This document shows, piece after piece, positions 34,722 to 43,555 of a stretch of DNA of 64,000 bases (positions within the stretch are counted from its first letter, which is position 1; the number at the start of each line of letters is the position of its first letter). This stretch comes from Allobosea sp. 117 (GTDB lineage: Bacteria > Pseudomonadota > Alphaproteobacteria > Rhizobiales > Xanthobacteraceae), in NCBI RefSeq assembly GCF_000702305.1, contig NZ_JNLC01000010.1, positions 928,341 through 992,340 of the forward strand, given 5' to 3'. The position numbers and the translations under genes were made by a program. The notes under the pieces are model-generated. The model saw only the letters and a list, made by a program, of their open reading frames with translations, searched no databases and was not told where the DNA came from.

Positions 34722-35423
34722 AGTGGAGACGGTGGAGAATGGCTACGAAGTGCCGCGAGCGCTCCGATCCTAGGAATTATTTCCTTGATCTTTGCCCCCG
34801 ACGCTGCCATGCTTCCCCCACCTCGTCCTTCCTGAAGGGGCGCAACCGGAGCGGCCGATGGCGCGGGGCGGGGTGCGGTGGCTTTATCGTGCGGAGTAAC
34901 GCACCACGCGATGAGGCGGCCCAAGCCGCACGTTCCCGGGCCGGGTAACCACGGCCAACGGTGGGCGGGGGGCTGGTGCTGCGACAGGCGATCCATAAGG
35001 ACCGCCATCGGGCGACCGGCGCCGCCCCGGAGCGGAGGATAGCAAGGTTAGTCCTCCGGGGGCCGTGCGGAGCAAGCCTATAGACACCGCGTGCGGGGCG
35101 CCGGAGACCGGCGCATCGGACGATTGACGACCAGTCTGCACCACCTTTCATCACCCGGTGCAGGCGATCGGCCGGAGCGGTCCGGCCCGGTGCCCCGCGC
35201 GCCCTTCGAGCGAAGGGCGAGAATGCAAGGTGCCTCATCCACACCCCCGGCCCGGTCAGGGCGCGGGGCGATTGGTGCTGGGCGGCAGGAATCCGGCAGA
35301 ACGGCCGTGTCTTTTTGGGGCGGGGTTCCCTGGCGGCCTCCGCCGCTCTCGCGATCGCCGCCCGTTCCCATCGGCCGCCATCCTCTGCTACACCCGGCGC
35401 CGCCTTTCCTCGCCGGACGATCG

Positions 35424-36149
35424 ATGCAGCACATCCGCTCCGCCGCCTTCTTCGCCTTCCTCGTGATCTGGACGCTCGCCCTGTCCGCCACGATCCCTTT
35501 CTATGCTCTGCTGCGCGACCCGGCGGCGACGCGGCGCCTGTCGCGCTTCTGGGCGCGCGGCGTGTTGGCGGCGATGCGGGTGATCGCCGGCCTCGGCTAT
35601 CGCGAGATCGGCCGCGCCAACCGGCCGGACGGCCCGGCGCTCTATGTCGCCAACCACCAGTCGGCCTGGGAGACCATCGCCAGCGCCGTGCTGATCCCCG
35701 ACCTCGCCATCGTGCTGAAGGAAGAGCTCTACCGCATCCCGGTGTTCGGCTGGTTCCTGCGCAACTCGCCGATGATCGCCATCGACCGCGCCGGCGGGGC
35801 CAGCGCGATGAAGAAGATGCTGCGCGAGGCGCGCGCCGCCACGGCGCAGGGCCGCAGCCTGCTCATCTTCCCGGAGGGCACGCGCCGCGCGGTGGACGAG
35901 CGCGCCAGCTTCCACCGCGGCGTGCTGATGCTCTACAAGGCGCTCGGCCTGCCCGCCGTGCCGATGGCGGTGGATGCCGGTCTCTATTGGATCGCCCGCC
36001 GCTCCGAGCTCAGGGCCGGCACCATCACCGTCTCCTATCTGCCGCCGCTGCCGCCGGGCCTGCCCGACGAGGACTTCATGCGGACCATACGAACGGTCAT
36101 CTATGCCGAGCGCGACCGGCTGGTCGCTGAAGCGGGGAGTAAGCCATGA
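35424..36149 (+). CDS. plsC: 1-acyl-sn-glycerol-3-phosphate acyltransferase (PlsC family)
   Basis: A membrane-associated acyltransferase of 241 residues that would acylate lysophosphatidic acid to phosphatidic acid. An N-terminal hydrophobic helix (about 7-28) precedes block I, NHQSAWET, an HX4E form of the usual HX4D seen in alphaproteobacterial homologues. Block III is FPEGTRRA, and VPMAVDAGLYW is near the C-terminus. The ATG at 35424 directly precedes the first helix; a longer open frame to 35091 crosses a GC-rich non-coding stretch. Its TGA overlaps the start of the flavoprotein gene by four bases, though no shared pathway is obvious. Confidence 0.88.
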   Translation: MQHIRSAAFFAFLVIWTLALSATIPFYALLRDPAATRRLSRFWARGVLAAMRVIAGLGYREIGRANRPDGPALYVANHQSAWETIASAVLIPDLAIVLKEELYRIPVFGWFLRNSPMIAIDRAGGASAMKKMLREARAATAQGRSLLIFPEGTRRAVDERASFHRGVLMLYKALGLPAVPMAVDAGLYWIARRSELRAGTITVSYLPPLPPGLPDEDFMRTIRTVIYAERDRLVAEAGSKP

Positions 36150-37378
36150 GTGCGACCGGGCAGGCCGGTGTGGTCATCGTCGGCGGAGGGCAGGGCGGCT
36201 TCCAGCTCGCCGCCTCCCTGCGCGAGGCCGGCTTTTCGGAGGCGATCACGCTGGTCGGCGAGGAGCCGGGCCTGCCCTATCAACGCCCGCCGCTCTCGAA
36301 AGCCTTCCTCAAGGGCGAGGCGGACGCCACCAGCCTCGAGCTGCGCCCCGCCGCCTTCTACGAGCAGCACGACGTCACCCTCATGGAAGGCCGGGTCGAG
36401 GCGATCGACCGTGGCGCGCGCAGCCTCGCCTTGGCCGGTGGCGGGCGGCTCGCCTATGACCATCTCGTGCTGGCGACCGGCGCGCGCAACAGGCCGCTCC
36501 CCGTTCCGGGGGCCGATCTCGACGGCGTTCTCTATCTACGCACCCTTGCCGAGGCGGCGGAGCTCAAGGCGCGGCTCGCGGGGGCAAGCGGCGTCGTGGT
36601 GATCGGCGCCGGCTTCATCGGTCTCGAATTCGCCGCCGTCGCCCGTGCCCTCGGCCATGAGGTGACGGTGCTGGAGGCCGCCGGCCGCCCGCTCGGCCGC
36701 GCCGTCTCGCCGGAAATGTCCGCCTTCTTCGGCGAGGCGCACCGGGCGATGGGCACGCGCCTCGTCACCGGCGCCGGCGTCGTGCGCCTGCACGGGGAGG
36801 GCGGGCGCGTGAGCGCGGTCGAGACCGCCGACGGCGCGCGCCACCCGGCCGATCTCGTGGTGGTCGGCATCGGCGTGGTGCCGAACACAGAGCTCGCCAG
36901 CGAAGCCGCGCTTCCCGCCGTCAACGGCATCCTGGTCGACGAATATCTCGCCACCCCCGACCCGGCGATCTCCGCCATCGGCGACGCCGTCGCCTATCCG
37001 AGTGTGCATGCGGGGTCGGTGGTGCGGCTCGAATCCGTGCAGAACGCCGTCGATCAGGCCCGCTGCGTCGCCGCCCGGCTCGCCGGAAAGCCTGCGCCCT
37101 ATACGGCGGTGCCGTGGTTCTGGAGCGACCAGGCCGATCTCAAGCTGCAGATGGTCGGCCTCGCCGCCCCCGGCGACCACGCCGTGCTGCGCGGCGATCC
37201 CGCCTCCCGCCGCTTCTCGGTGTTCCGTTTCCGCGATGGCCGGCTCACCGCCATCGAGAGCGTCAACCGCCCGGCCGACCACATGCTCGGCCGCCGCCTG
37301 CTGGCCGGCACGCCGGTGCTCACGCCCGAGCAGGCTGCCGACGAGAGCTTCGATCTGAAGGGCCTGCTGGCGAGGTAA
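36146..37378 (+). CDS. FAD-dependent ferredoxin/rubredoxin reductase-like oxidoreductase
   Basis: A 410-residue flavoprotein with two Rossmann sites: VVIVGGGQGGFQLAASLRE for FAD at the N-terminus and VVIGAGFIGLEFAAVARALGHEVTVLE for NAD(P)H near 150-180. The FAD-binding ATG-type motif is LVLATGARNR, and ISAIGDAVAYP is the second FAD contact. A reductase C-terminal domain follows (PWFWSDQADLKLQMVGLA), as in rhodocoxin and ferredoxin reductases of P450 or dioxygenase systems. No redox partner is encoded nearby. It overlaps plsC by four bases and is followed after 4 bp by the spermidine-synthase-like gene. Confidence 0.88.
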   Translation: MSATGQAGVVIVGGGQGGFQLAASLREAGFSEAITLVGEEPGLPYQRPPLSKAFLKGEADATSLELRPAAFYEQHDVTLMEGRVEAIDRGARSLALAGGGRLAYDHLVLATGARNRPLPVPGADLDGVLYLRTLAEAAELKARLAGASGVVVIGAGFIGLEFAAVARALGHEVTVLEAAGRPLGRAVSPEMSAFFGEAHRAMGTRLVTGAGVVRLHGEGGRVSAVETADGARHPADLVVVGIGVVPNTELASEAALPAVNGILVDEYLATPDPAISAIGDAVAYPSVHAGSVVRLESVQNAVDQARCVAARLAGKPAPYTAVPWFWSDQADLKLQMVGLAAPGDHAVLRGDPASRRFSVFRFRDGRLTAIESVNRPADHMLGRRLLAGTPVLTPEQAADESFDLKGLLAR

Positions 37379-37382
37379 GCCC

Positions 37383-38060
37383 GTGATTCCGTGGATCCTG
37401 CTCGACACCGCGAAAGTACCCGACGGGCCGGGCGAACTGCGCCTCAAGCAGCGGGGCGACGAATTCTCCATCATGTCCGGTACGACGGAGCTGATGAACA
37501 GCCGCCTCAGCGGCTCGGAGCAGGCGCTCGCCAGCCTCGTCTGCGAGCGGCTGAAGGATCGTCCCGCCCCGCATCTGCTGATCGGGGGCCTCGGCATGGG
37601 CTTCACCCTGCGCGCGGCGCTGGACGGCCTGCCGCGCCAGGCCCGCGTCACCGTCGCAGAACTGGTGCCGGCGGTGATCGACTGGGCGCGCGGTCCGATG
37701 GCCGCGATCTTCGGTGACAGCCTCGACGATCCCCGCGTCGCATTGCACGCCGGCGATGTCGGCGGCCTGATCCGCGCAGGGCGGGCGGCGTATGACGCCA
37801 TCCTGCTCGATGTCGACAATGGGCCGGACGGACTGACCCGCCCCGCCAATGACGGCCTCTACGACATGACCGGCCTCGGCATCGCTTATGCCGCGCTGCG
37901 TCCGGGCGGCGTGCTGGCGGTGTGGTCCTCGGCGCCCGACCGCGGCTTCACTGCGCGCCTATGCAAGGCCGGCTTCCGCACCGAGGAGGTGCCGGTGCGC
38001 GCCAACGGCAGGCGCGGCGGCGCCCGCCACGTCATCTGGCTGGCGACACGGGTGGGGTAA
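37383..38060 (+). CDS. Spermidine synthase-like (SpeE family) methyltransferase-fold protein
   Basis: A 225-residue protein with the spermidine synthase Rossmann fold: LLIGGLGMGFTLRAALDG (cofactor loop), VTVAELVPAVIDWARG, DDPRVALHAGDVGGLI and YDAILLDVDNGPDGL. It is shorter than true SpeE (about 280) and lacks most of the N-terminal beta-hairpin domain, so a polyamine synthase activity is uncertain. Proteins of this type are often annotated as spermine/spermidine synthase domain proteins. It lies next to a polyamine uptake and breakdown operon, which may be more than chance. It probably shares a transcript with the flavoprotein. Confidence 0.75.
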   Translation: MIPWILLDTAKVPDGPGELRLKQRGDEFSIMSGTTELMNSRLSGSEQALASLVCERLKDRPAPHLLIGGLGMGFTLRAALDGLPRQARVTVAELVPAVIDWARGPMAAIFGDSLDDPRVALHAGDVGGLIRAGRAAYDAILLDVDNGPDGLTRPANDGLYDMTGLGIAYAALRPGGVLAVWSSAPDRGFTARLCKAGFRTEEVPVRANGRRGGARHVIWLATRVG

Positions 38061-38129
38061 GCGCCGGGCCTTCCCGGCAGCCGGCGCGGGGCCTATCATC
38101 GGCGCTCCCGTCACCTCCCGGTTCCGCCG

Positions 38130-39038
38130 ATGGCCTTCTCGCTGCGCCAGCTCCAGTATTTCGTGGCCGTGGCCGAGAATGGCTCGGTCTCATCGGCGGC
38201 GCATATCCTGTCCATCTCGCAGTCGACCGTCACCGAGGCGCTGCGCGAGCTGGAGCTGGACCTCGGTTTCAAGCTGCTCGACCGCCATGCGCGCGGCGCC
38301 GACCTGACGCTGAAGGGTCATCATTTCCTGCGCCATGCGCGCAAGATCCTCGCCGATGTGGCCGATGCCCGCCGCGCGCTCTCGGCCGGCGACGCGGCCG
38401 CGCTGTCGGGGCGCCTGTCGGTCGGGGTGACGCCGCTGGTCGCCGGCTATGTCTTCTCCGACCTGCTGGCCCGCTTCCGTCGGGCCTTCCCGGATGTCGT
38501 GGTCGAGGCGGTGGAGGATGCCGGTGACTATCTCGAGCACCTGCTCGTCGGCGGCGAACTCGATGTCGCCGTGATGGTGCTGCCGCCCGGCCGGCGTTCG
38601 TCCGCGCTGCAGACCGAGCTGGTCGAGGTCTCGCCCTATCGCGTCTGGCTGCCGCTCGGCCATCCGGCCGCCGCCGAGGAGCGGGTTTCCATGCGCGATC
38701 TCGCCGGTGAGGCGCATGTGCTGCTGACCATTGACGAGATCGCGGAAGCTTCCGAGATCGTGTGGCGGCGGCTCGGCCTGCGCCCGCCGGTGTGCTTCCG
38801 CACCCGCTCGGTGGAGGCGGTGCGCAGCCTGGTGGCGACCGGGGCAGGCGTCGCTGTGCTGCCGGACCTCACCTATCGCCCGTGGTCGCTGGAAGGCGAC
38901 AAGATCGAGGCGCGCGCGCTCGCGGAGGAACTGCCCGCCATCGAGGTCGCGACCGCCTGGCGGCGCGGCTCGCCGCTCGGCCCCGCCGCTACCGGCTTCG
39001 TCTCGGTGGCGGCGACCCGGCATGGCAAGTCGCGTTGA
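38130..39038 (+). CDS. LysR family transcriptional regulator
   Basis: A 302-residue LysR-type regulator. The N-terminal HTH is FSLRQLQYFVAVAENGSVSSAAHILSISQSTVTEALRELE, followed by LDRHARGADLTLKGHHFL and a periplasmic-binding-like effector domain (about 92-290, LSVGVTPLVAGYVFSDLLARF). It reads in the same direction as the putrescine-type transport operon that begins 152 bp downstream. A T-N11-A dyad lies in that gap. Control of the ydc operon is therefore likely, with a polyamine or a product as effector; this is inference. Confidence 0.88.
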   Translation: MAFSLRQLQYFVAVAENGSVSSAAHILSISQSTVTEALRELELDLGFKLLDRHARGADLTLKGHHFLRHARKILADVADARRALSAGDAAALSGRLSVGVTPLVAGYVFSDLLARFRRAFPDVVVEAVEDAGDYLEHLLVGGELDVAVMVLPPGRRSSALQTELVEVSPYRVWLPLGHPAAAEERVSMRDLAGEAHVLLTIDEIAEASEIVWRRLGLRPPVCFRTRSVEAVRSLVATGAGVAVLPDLTYRPWSLEGDKIEARALAEELPAIEVATAWRRGSPLGPAATGFVSVAATRHGKSR

Positions 39039-39052
39039 GATTGGCGCGGTGA

Positions 39053-39092
39053 GCGTGAGATGCTCACGCATTAATCATCGGTTTTTCCGATG
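39053..39092. promoter_or_regulatory. Two tandem inverted repeats, one a LysR-type T-N11-A box
   Basis: GCGTGAG-ATG-CTCACGC at 39053-39069 is a perfect 7-bp stem and may form the end of the lysR transcript. CATCGG-TTTTT-CCGATG at 39076-39092 is a perfect 6-bp dyad that includes TCGGTTTTTCCGA, the T-N11-A form of LysR binding sites. They lie between the LysR gene and ydcS-like gene. Confidence 0.55.
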
Positions 39093-39190
39093 CCTCCCTT
39101 CTGATCTTTGGTGTGGCGCGGGACCGGACGTCGCGTCAGACTTCCCGCCAAAGGGCCGCTCCAGCGGTCTGCAGAACAGAGGGAACCGTC

Positions 39191-40348
39191 ATGCGCGCTC
39201 AACATCTTCTGGCGTTCGCCGCCTGCGCCTCGCTCAGCCTTCAGCCGGCTTTCGCCGCCGAGATGAAGTCCATCGGAAAGGGCGAGGGGCAGGTCGATAT
39301 CGTCGCCTGGCCCGGCTATATCGAGCGCGGCGAGACCGACAAGGCCTATGACTGGGTCACCGCCTTCGAGAAGAAGACCGGCTGCAAGGTCAATGTGAAG
39401 ACCGCCGGCACCTCGGACGAGATGGTGGCGCTGATGAACGAGGGCGGCTTCGACCTCGTGACCGCGAGCGGCGACGCCTCGCTGCGCCTCATCGCCGGCA
39501 AGAAGGTCGCGCCGGTGAACGTGAAGCTGATCAAGAGCTGGTCGAGCGTCGATTCCCGCCTGCAGGACGCGCCCTGGCACACGGTGAACGGCGTGCACTA
39601 CGGCGTGCCCTATCAGTGGGGCTCTAACGTGCTGATGTACAACACGGAAGCCTTCAAGGGCGAGGCGCCGAAGAGCTGGAAGGTGGTGTTCGAGGAGATG
39701 GACCTGCCGGACGGCAAGTCCAACAAGGGTCGGGTGCAGGCCTTCGACGGGCCGATCTACATCGCCGATGCGGCGCTCTACCTGATGGCGACCAAGCCCG
39801 ATCTCGGCATCAAGGACCCCTATGAACTCACCGAGGAGCAGTACAAGGCGGCGCTCGACCTGCTGCGCGGCCAGCGCAAGATCGTGCAGCGCTACTGGCA
39901 CGACGCCATGGTGCAGGTCGACGACTTCACCAATGAGGGTGTGGTCGCCTCCTCCTCCTGGCCGTTCCAGGTGAATCTGCTGGTCAGCCAGAAGAAGCCG
40001 ATCGCCTCGACCCTGCCGGCCGAAGGCGCCACGGGATGGGCCGACACCACCATGATGCATGTCGACGCCAAGCATCCGAACTGCGCCTATATGTGGATGG
40101 AGCACTCCATCGACCCGAAGGTGCAGGGCGATCTCGCCGCCTGGTTCGGTTCGGTGCCGTCAGTCCCCGCCGCCTGCAAGGGCAACGACCTGCTCGGGGC
40201 CGAGGGCTGCAAGACCAACGGCGCCGAGGATTTCGAGAAGATCCACTTCTGGCGCACCCCGGTCGCCAAGTGCCCGACCCAGGCCGCCGGCTGCGTGCCC
40301 TATTATCGCTGGGTGTCGGACTACATCGCCGTGCTCGGCGGGCGGTAG
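39191..40348 (+). CDS. ydcS: Polyamine ABC transporter substrate-binding protein (YdcS-like)
   Basis: A 385-residue periplasmic binding protein of the PotD/SBP_bac_8 type. The signal peptide is 1-24 (LLAFAACASLSLQPAFAA). The mature part starts GEGQVDIVAWPGYIERG, a hallmark of YdcS, and shows ASGDASLRLIAGKKVAPVNV and VPYQWGSNVLMYN. It has four Cys near the C-terminus (CKGNDLLGAEGCK, KCPTQAAGCVPYY), probably in disulfides. The ATG at 39191 precedes the signal peptide; upstream codons are not conserved. It is followed by ATPase, two permease and aldehyde dehydrogenase genes in the E. coli ydcSTUV-patD order, so putrescine is the likely ligand. Confidence 0.87.
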   Translation: MRAQHLLAFAACASLSLQPAFAAEMKSIGKGEGQVDIVAWPGYIERGETDKAYDWVTAFEKKTGCKVNVKTAGTSDEMVALMNEGGFDLVTASGDASLRLIAGKKVAPVNVKLIKSWSSVDSRLQDAPWHTVNGVHYGVPYQWGSNVLMYNTEAFKGEAPKSWKVVFEEMDLPDGKSNKGRVQAFDGPIYIADAALYLMATKPDLGIKDPYELTEEQYKAALDLLRGQRKIVQRYWHDAMVQVDDFTNEGVVASSSWPFQVNLLVSQKKPIASTLPAEGATGWADTTMMHVDAKHPNCAYMWMEHSIDPKVQGDLAAWFGSVPSVPAACKGNDLLGAEGCKTNGAEDFEKIHFWRTPVAKCPTQAAGCVPYYRWVSDYIAVLGGR

Positions 40349-40407
40349 GCTGCCTCCATTCTCCCTCCCCCCGAGCGGGGGGAGGGACGGGGAGCTGCTT
40401 CGCGGCG

Positions 40408-40527
40408 AGTCTTCGCTGGGTCCCGGATCGGCGCTGCGCCGTGCGCAGCTTGTCCGGGACGCGAGGTTCTGTTTCCCGGGCAAGTGACGCCGCAGGCGGA
40501 ACGCCGATCCGGGATCCGGGAAAGACT
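40408..40527. repeat. Palindromic intergenic repeat, family A, copy 2
   Basis: The arms AGTCTTCGCTGGGTCCCGGA (40408-40427) and the inverse ending GATCCGGGAAAGACT (to about 40527) enclose inner TTGTCCGGGACGCG and CCCGGGCAAG. It shares its arms with the repeat at 78-231. It lies between the genes for the binding protein and the ATPase, where such hairpins often keep the binding-protein mRNA more stable than the rest. Confidence 0.8.
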
Positions 40528-40576
40528 CCGCGCAGCGGCAACATTGTCTTCAACATCCGGCCGAAAGCTGTCTCCT

Positions 40577-41626
40577 TTGCACGCCACGATCGACACCACG
40601 ACCGTCACCTCCGCCGTCCGCTTCGTGGACGTCGAGAAGCATTTCGGCGCGGTGAAGGCGGTTGATGGCGTCTATCTCTCCATCGCGCCGGGCGAGTTCT
40701 TCGCCATGCTCGGCCCCTCGGGCTCCGGCAAGACCACCTGCCTGCGCCTCATCGCCGGATTCGAGCAGCCCGATGCCGGCCATATCGAGATCTTCGGCGA
40801 GACGGTGGAGGGCCTGCCGCCCTACCGGCGCGCGGTGAACACCGTGTTCCAGGACTATGCGCTTTTCCCGCATCTCTCGGTCGGCGACAATGTCGCCTAT
40901 GGCCTGCGCGTACGCGGCGTCGGGCGGGCGGAGCGCGAGAAGCTCGCTCGCGAGGCGCTCGCCATGGTCAAGCTCGCCGGCATGGAGACGCGCCGGCCGG
41001 CGCAGCTCTCCGGCGGCCAGCGCCAGCGCGTGGCGCTCGCCCGCGCTCTCGTGGTGCGTCCCAAGGTGCTGCTGCTGGACGAGCCGCTCGGCGCCCTCGA
41101 CCTCAAGCTGCGCGAGGAGATGCAGGTCGAATTGAAGGGCCTGCAGCGGGCGCTCGGCCTCACCTTCGTCTTCGTGACGCATGATCAGGGCGAGGCGCTC
41201 TCCATGGCGGATCGCGTCGCCGTCTTCAACGAGGGCCGCATCGTGCAAGTCGGCCCGCCGGAGGAGGTCTATGAGCGCCCGGCGACGCGCTTCGTCGCCG
41301 GCTTCGTCGGCTCCGCCAATGTGCTGAGCGCGGCGGAGGCGGAGGCGCTGGGCGGCGCCGCGCGCCCGTCCAGCCTGCGCCCCGAGAAGATCGCCCTGTT
41401 GGCCGAGGGCCAGGAGGCGGCCGCCGGCGCGCGGGCCTTCGAGGCGACGGTCTTCGACGTCTCCTATCAGGGCCCGGTCCGACGCATCACCGCCCGCACC
41501 CCGGCGGGCATCGCACTGGCCGCCGTGATTCCCGCCGGCGAGGCGGGCGCGCTCGCACGCGGCGACCGGGTGAGGCTCGCCGTGCCCGCCGCCGCGCTCC
41601 AGCCGATGGAGGGGGAGGTCGCATGA
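40577..41626 (+). CDS. ydcT: Polyamine ABC transporter ATP-binding protein (YdcT/PotA-like)
   Basis: ATPase subunit of the importer, about 349 residues. Walker A is GPSGSGKTT, the Q-loop is VFQDYALFPHL, the signature LSGGQRQRVALARAL, Walker B LLLDEPLGALD and the H-loop FVTHDQGEA. A TOBE domain follows at the C-terminus (SLRPEKIALLAEG). The start is uncertain: an ATG at 40484 lies inside a palindromic repeat, which argues against it, and no good ATG is close to the conserved VRFVDVEKHFG. The TTG at 40577 is my working choice. It overlaps the permease gene by four bases. Confidence 0.9.
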   Translation: MHATIDTTTVTSAVRFVDVEKHFGAVKAVDGVYLSIAPGEFFAMLGPSGSGKTTCLRLIAGFEQPDAGHIEIFGETVEGLPPYRRAVNTVFQDYALFPHLSVGDNVAYGLRVRGVGRAEREKLAREALAMVKLAGMETRRPAQLSGGQRQRVALARALVVRPKVLLLDEPLGALDLKLREEMQVELKGLQRALGLTFVFVTHDQGEALSMADRVAVFNEGRIVQVGPPEEVYERPATRFVAGFVGSANVLSAAEAEALGGAARPSSLRPEKIALLAEGQEAAAGARAFEATVFDVSYQGPVRRITARTPAGIALAAVIPAGEAGALARGDRVRLAVPAAALQPMEGEVA

Positions 41627-42570
41627 GCCTCGCCGCCCTCGATCTCGACCACCCGCCGGAGAGCCTAGGTCGCCGCCTCTCCGACGTGATCCTGCGCAAT
41701 CGCGGCCTGCTGACGCTGCTCCTCCTCGTGCCGCCGCTGCTGTGGCTCGGCATCGTCTATCTCGGCAGCCTGTTCGTCTTCCTCGCCCAGTCGATCTTCT
41801 CGATCGACGAGTTCTCCGGGACCATCGTGCGCGAGCCGACCTTCGCGACGCTGATCGAGCTGTTCCAGCCGGCGAATTTCGACATCCTGCAGCGCACTGT
41901 CGGCATAGCCACGGCGGTCACGCTGCTCTGCGCGCTGATCGGCTTTCCGATCGCCTATTACGCGGCGCGCTATGCCGGCCCGCGCGCCAAGGCGGCCTTC
42001 TATCTCGCGGTGATGATGCCGCTGTGGTCCAGCTATCTCGTCAAGGTCTATGGCTGGAAGCTGCTGCTAGCGAAGGAAGGCGCCATCGGCTGGTTCGCCT
42101 CGCGCCTCGGACTCGGTGGCGCGCTGGAGGCGTGGCTTGCCCTGCCGGTGGTCGGCGGCCCGTCGCTGTCGGTCAGCTACACCGGCATGGTGCTGACCTT
42201 CACCTATCTCTGGCTGCCCTTTATGATCCTGCCAATGCAGGCGGCGCTGGAACGGGTGCCGCCGAGCCTGATCGAGGCGGCGGGCGATCTCGGCGCCAGT
42301 CCCGCCAAGGTTTTCCGCACGGTGATCCTGCCGCTCGCCATGCCCGGCGTGGTGGCGGGCGCCATCTTCACCTTCTCGCTGACGCTGGGCGACTACATCG
42401 TGCCGCAGATCATCGGCACCTCGGCCCTCGTGCTCGGGCAGGCGGTCTACACGCTGCAGGGCACCGCCGGGAACATCCCGCTCGCCGCCGCCTTCTCGCT
42501 GGTGCCGATCCTCGTCATGGCGCTGTTCCTTACCCTCGCGAAGAAGACGGGGGCGTTCGATGCGCTGTGA
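41623..42570 (+). CDS. ydcU: Polyamine ABC transporter permease (YdcU/PotB-like)
   Basis: A 315-residue inner-membrane permease of the binding-protein-dependent type. Six main helices are visible (first LLTLLLLVPPLLWLGIVYLGSL), and the coupling EAA loop is LIEAAGDLGASPAKVFRTVILPLAMPG near residues 220-245. It would form the heterodimeric channel with the YdcV-like permease. The ATG overlaps the ATPase stop. A 171-bp gap containing a palindromic repeat separates it from the second permease gene, unusual for a pair needed in equal amounts. Confidence 0.9.
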   Translation: MSLAALDLDHPPESLGRRLSDVILRNRGLLTLLLLVPPLLWLGIVYLGSLFVFLAQSIFSIDEFSGTIVREPTFATLIELFQPANFDILQRTVGIATAVTLLCALIGFPIAYYAARYAGPRAKAAFYLAVMMPLWSSYLVKVYGWKLLLAKEGAIGWFASRLGLGGALEAWLALPVVGGPSLSVSYTGMVLTFTYLWLPFMILPMQAALERVPPSLIEAAGDLGASPAKVFRTVILPLAMPGVVAGAIFTFSLTLGDYIVPQIIGTSALVLGQAVYTLQGTAGNIPLAAAFSLVPILVMALFLTLAKKTGAFDAL

Positions 42571-42600
42571 GGGGCTGATCAGAACTTCCCACCCGAACGC

Positions 42601-42707
42601 CGTCATCCTGAGGTGCCCGAGCGTAGCACGGGCCTCGAAGGATGCAGAGTCCGGTGCTCCGATCGAGCATCCTTCGAGGCTCGCTTCGCTCGCACCTCAG
42701 GATGACG
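42601..42707. repeat. Palindromic intergenic repeat, family B, copy 2
   Basis: Near-perfect inverted repeat: CGTCATCCTGAGGTGC (42601-42616) with GCACCTCAGGATGACG (42692-42707), and GGCCTCGAAGGATGC with GCATCCTTCGAGGCTCGC. It shares sequence with 34413-34553. It sits inside the transport operon between the two permease genes. Confidence 0.85.
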
Positions 42708-42741
42708 TTCAGACATGGTCGGGCTGTGGGGAGGCGCCCCC

Positions 42742-43542
42742 ATGACCCGCGCGTCGCTCTCCCTCAAGGTCGCGGCGCTGGGCGGGCTCGCCTTCCTGCA
42801 TGTGCCGCTGCTGTTCATCCTGCTGTACGCCTTCACCACGGAAGAGCGCAGCTACGCCTTCCCCCCGCCCGGCTACACGCTGAAATGGTTCGCCGTGGTG
42901 TGGGAGCGCGCCGACATCTGGGCGGCGGTCGGGCTGTCGCTGCAGGTGGCGGCGCTGGCGACGCTGATCGCGCTGGTGCTCGGCACGCTGGCGGCCGGCG
43001 CGCTGGCGCGGGCGAATTTCTTCGGACGCGAGCCCATCTCGCTGCTGTTCGTGCTGCCCATCGCGCTGCCCGGCATCGTCACCGGCATCGCGCTGCGCCA
43101 GGCCTTCGGGCTGATGGAGATACCCTTCTCCTTCTGGACCATCGTGCTCGGCCACGCGACCTTCTGCATCGTCGTCGTCTACAACAACGCGGTCGCCCGC
43201 CTCAGGAGGCTGTCGCCCTCGCTGATCGAGGCATCGATGGACCTCGGCGCCGATGCCTTCCAGACCTTCCGGCTGGTGGTGCTGCCCAATGTCGGCACGG
43301 CGCTGCTGGCGGGAGGCATGCTGGCCTTCGCGCTGAGCTTCGACGAGGTGATCGTTACCACCTTCACCGCCGGCCAACAGTCGACCCTGCCGATCTGGAT
43401 GCTCAGCGAGCTCATCCGTCCGCGCCAGCGGCCGGTCACCAATGTCGTCGCGGTTCTCGTCATCGTCGTGACCTTCCTGCCCATCCTCGTCGCCTACTAT
43501 CTGACGCGCGAGGGCGAGGCGGTGGCCGGCTCAGGAAAATAG
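42742..43542 (+). CDS. ydcV: Polyamine ABC transporter permease (YdcV/PotC-like)
   Basis: A 266-residue second permease. Helix 1 is [24 protein letters not shown], and the EAA loop [25 protein letters not shown] contacts the ATPase. [25 protein letters not shown] is a strongly conserved PotC-family stretch. The ATG at 42742 follows GGGGAGG; another ATG at 42715 would add nine residues overlapping the end of the repeat. The aldehyde dehydrogenase gene starts 13 bp after its stop. Confidence 0.9.
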   Translation: MTRASLSLKVAALGGLAFLHVPLLFILLYAFTTEERSYAFPPPGYTLKWFAVVWERADIWAAVGLSLQVAALATLIALVLGTLAAGALARANFFGREPISLLFVLPIALPGIVTGIALRQAFGLMEIPFSFWTIVLGHATFCIVVVYNNAVARLRRLSPSLIEASMDLGADAFQTFRLVVLPNVGTALLAGGMLAFALSFDEVIVTTFTAGQQSTLPIWMLSELIRPRQRPVTNVVAVLVIVVTFLPILVAYYLTREGEAVAGSGK

Positions 43543-43555
43543 GAGGCTTCCCCCA

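Larger units (their letters stand above)
34248..35423. other. 1.2-kb gene-poor region at the end of the EPS locus
   Basis: No open frame with convincing codon use, SD or family motif was found. The left part carries two palindromic repeats (34413-34553 and 34629-34721). The remainder, 34740-35423, is GC-rich with no clear promoter and contains only frames that fail by composition. It marks the boundary between the EPS locus and unrelated genes. Confidence 0.55.

Noticed and set aside
34740..35423. Several small frames between the repeats and plsC
   Set aside because: They are Arg/Pro-rich, overlap in several frames and lack SD and motifs; the plsC frame itself also runs upstream here, but the first helix begins at the ATG at 35424.
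39053..39069. GTGA-N5-TCAC as a second CRP site
   Set aside because: The spacing is one base short of TGTGA-N6-TCACA and the outer bases do not match; a stem or LysR-linked element is more likely.
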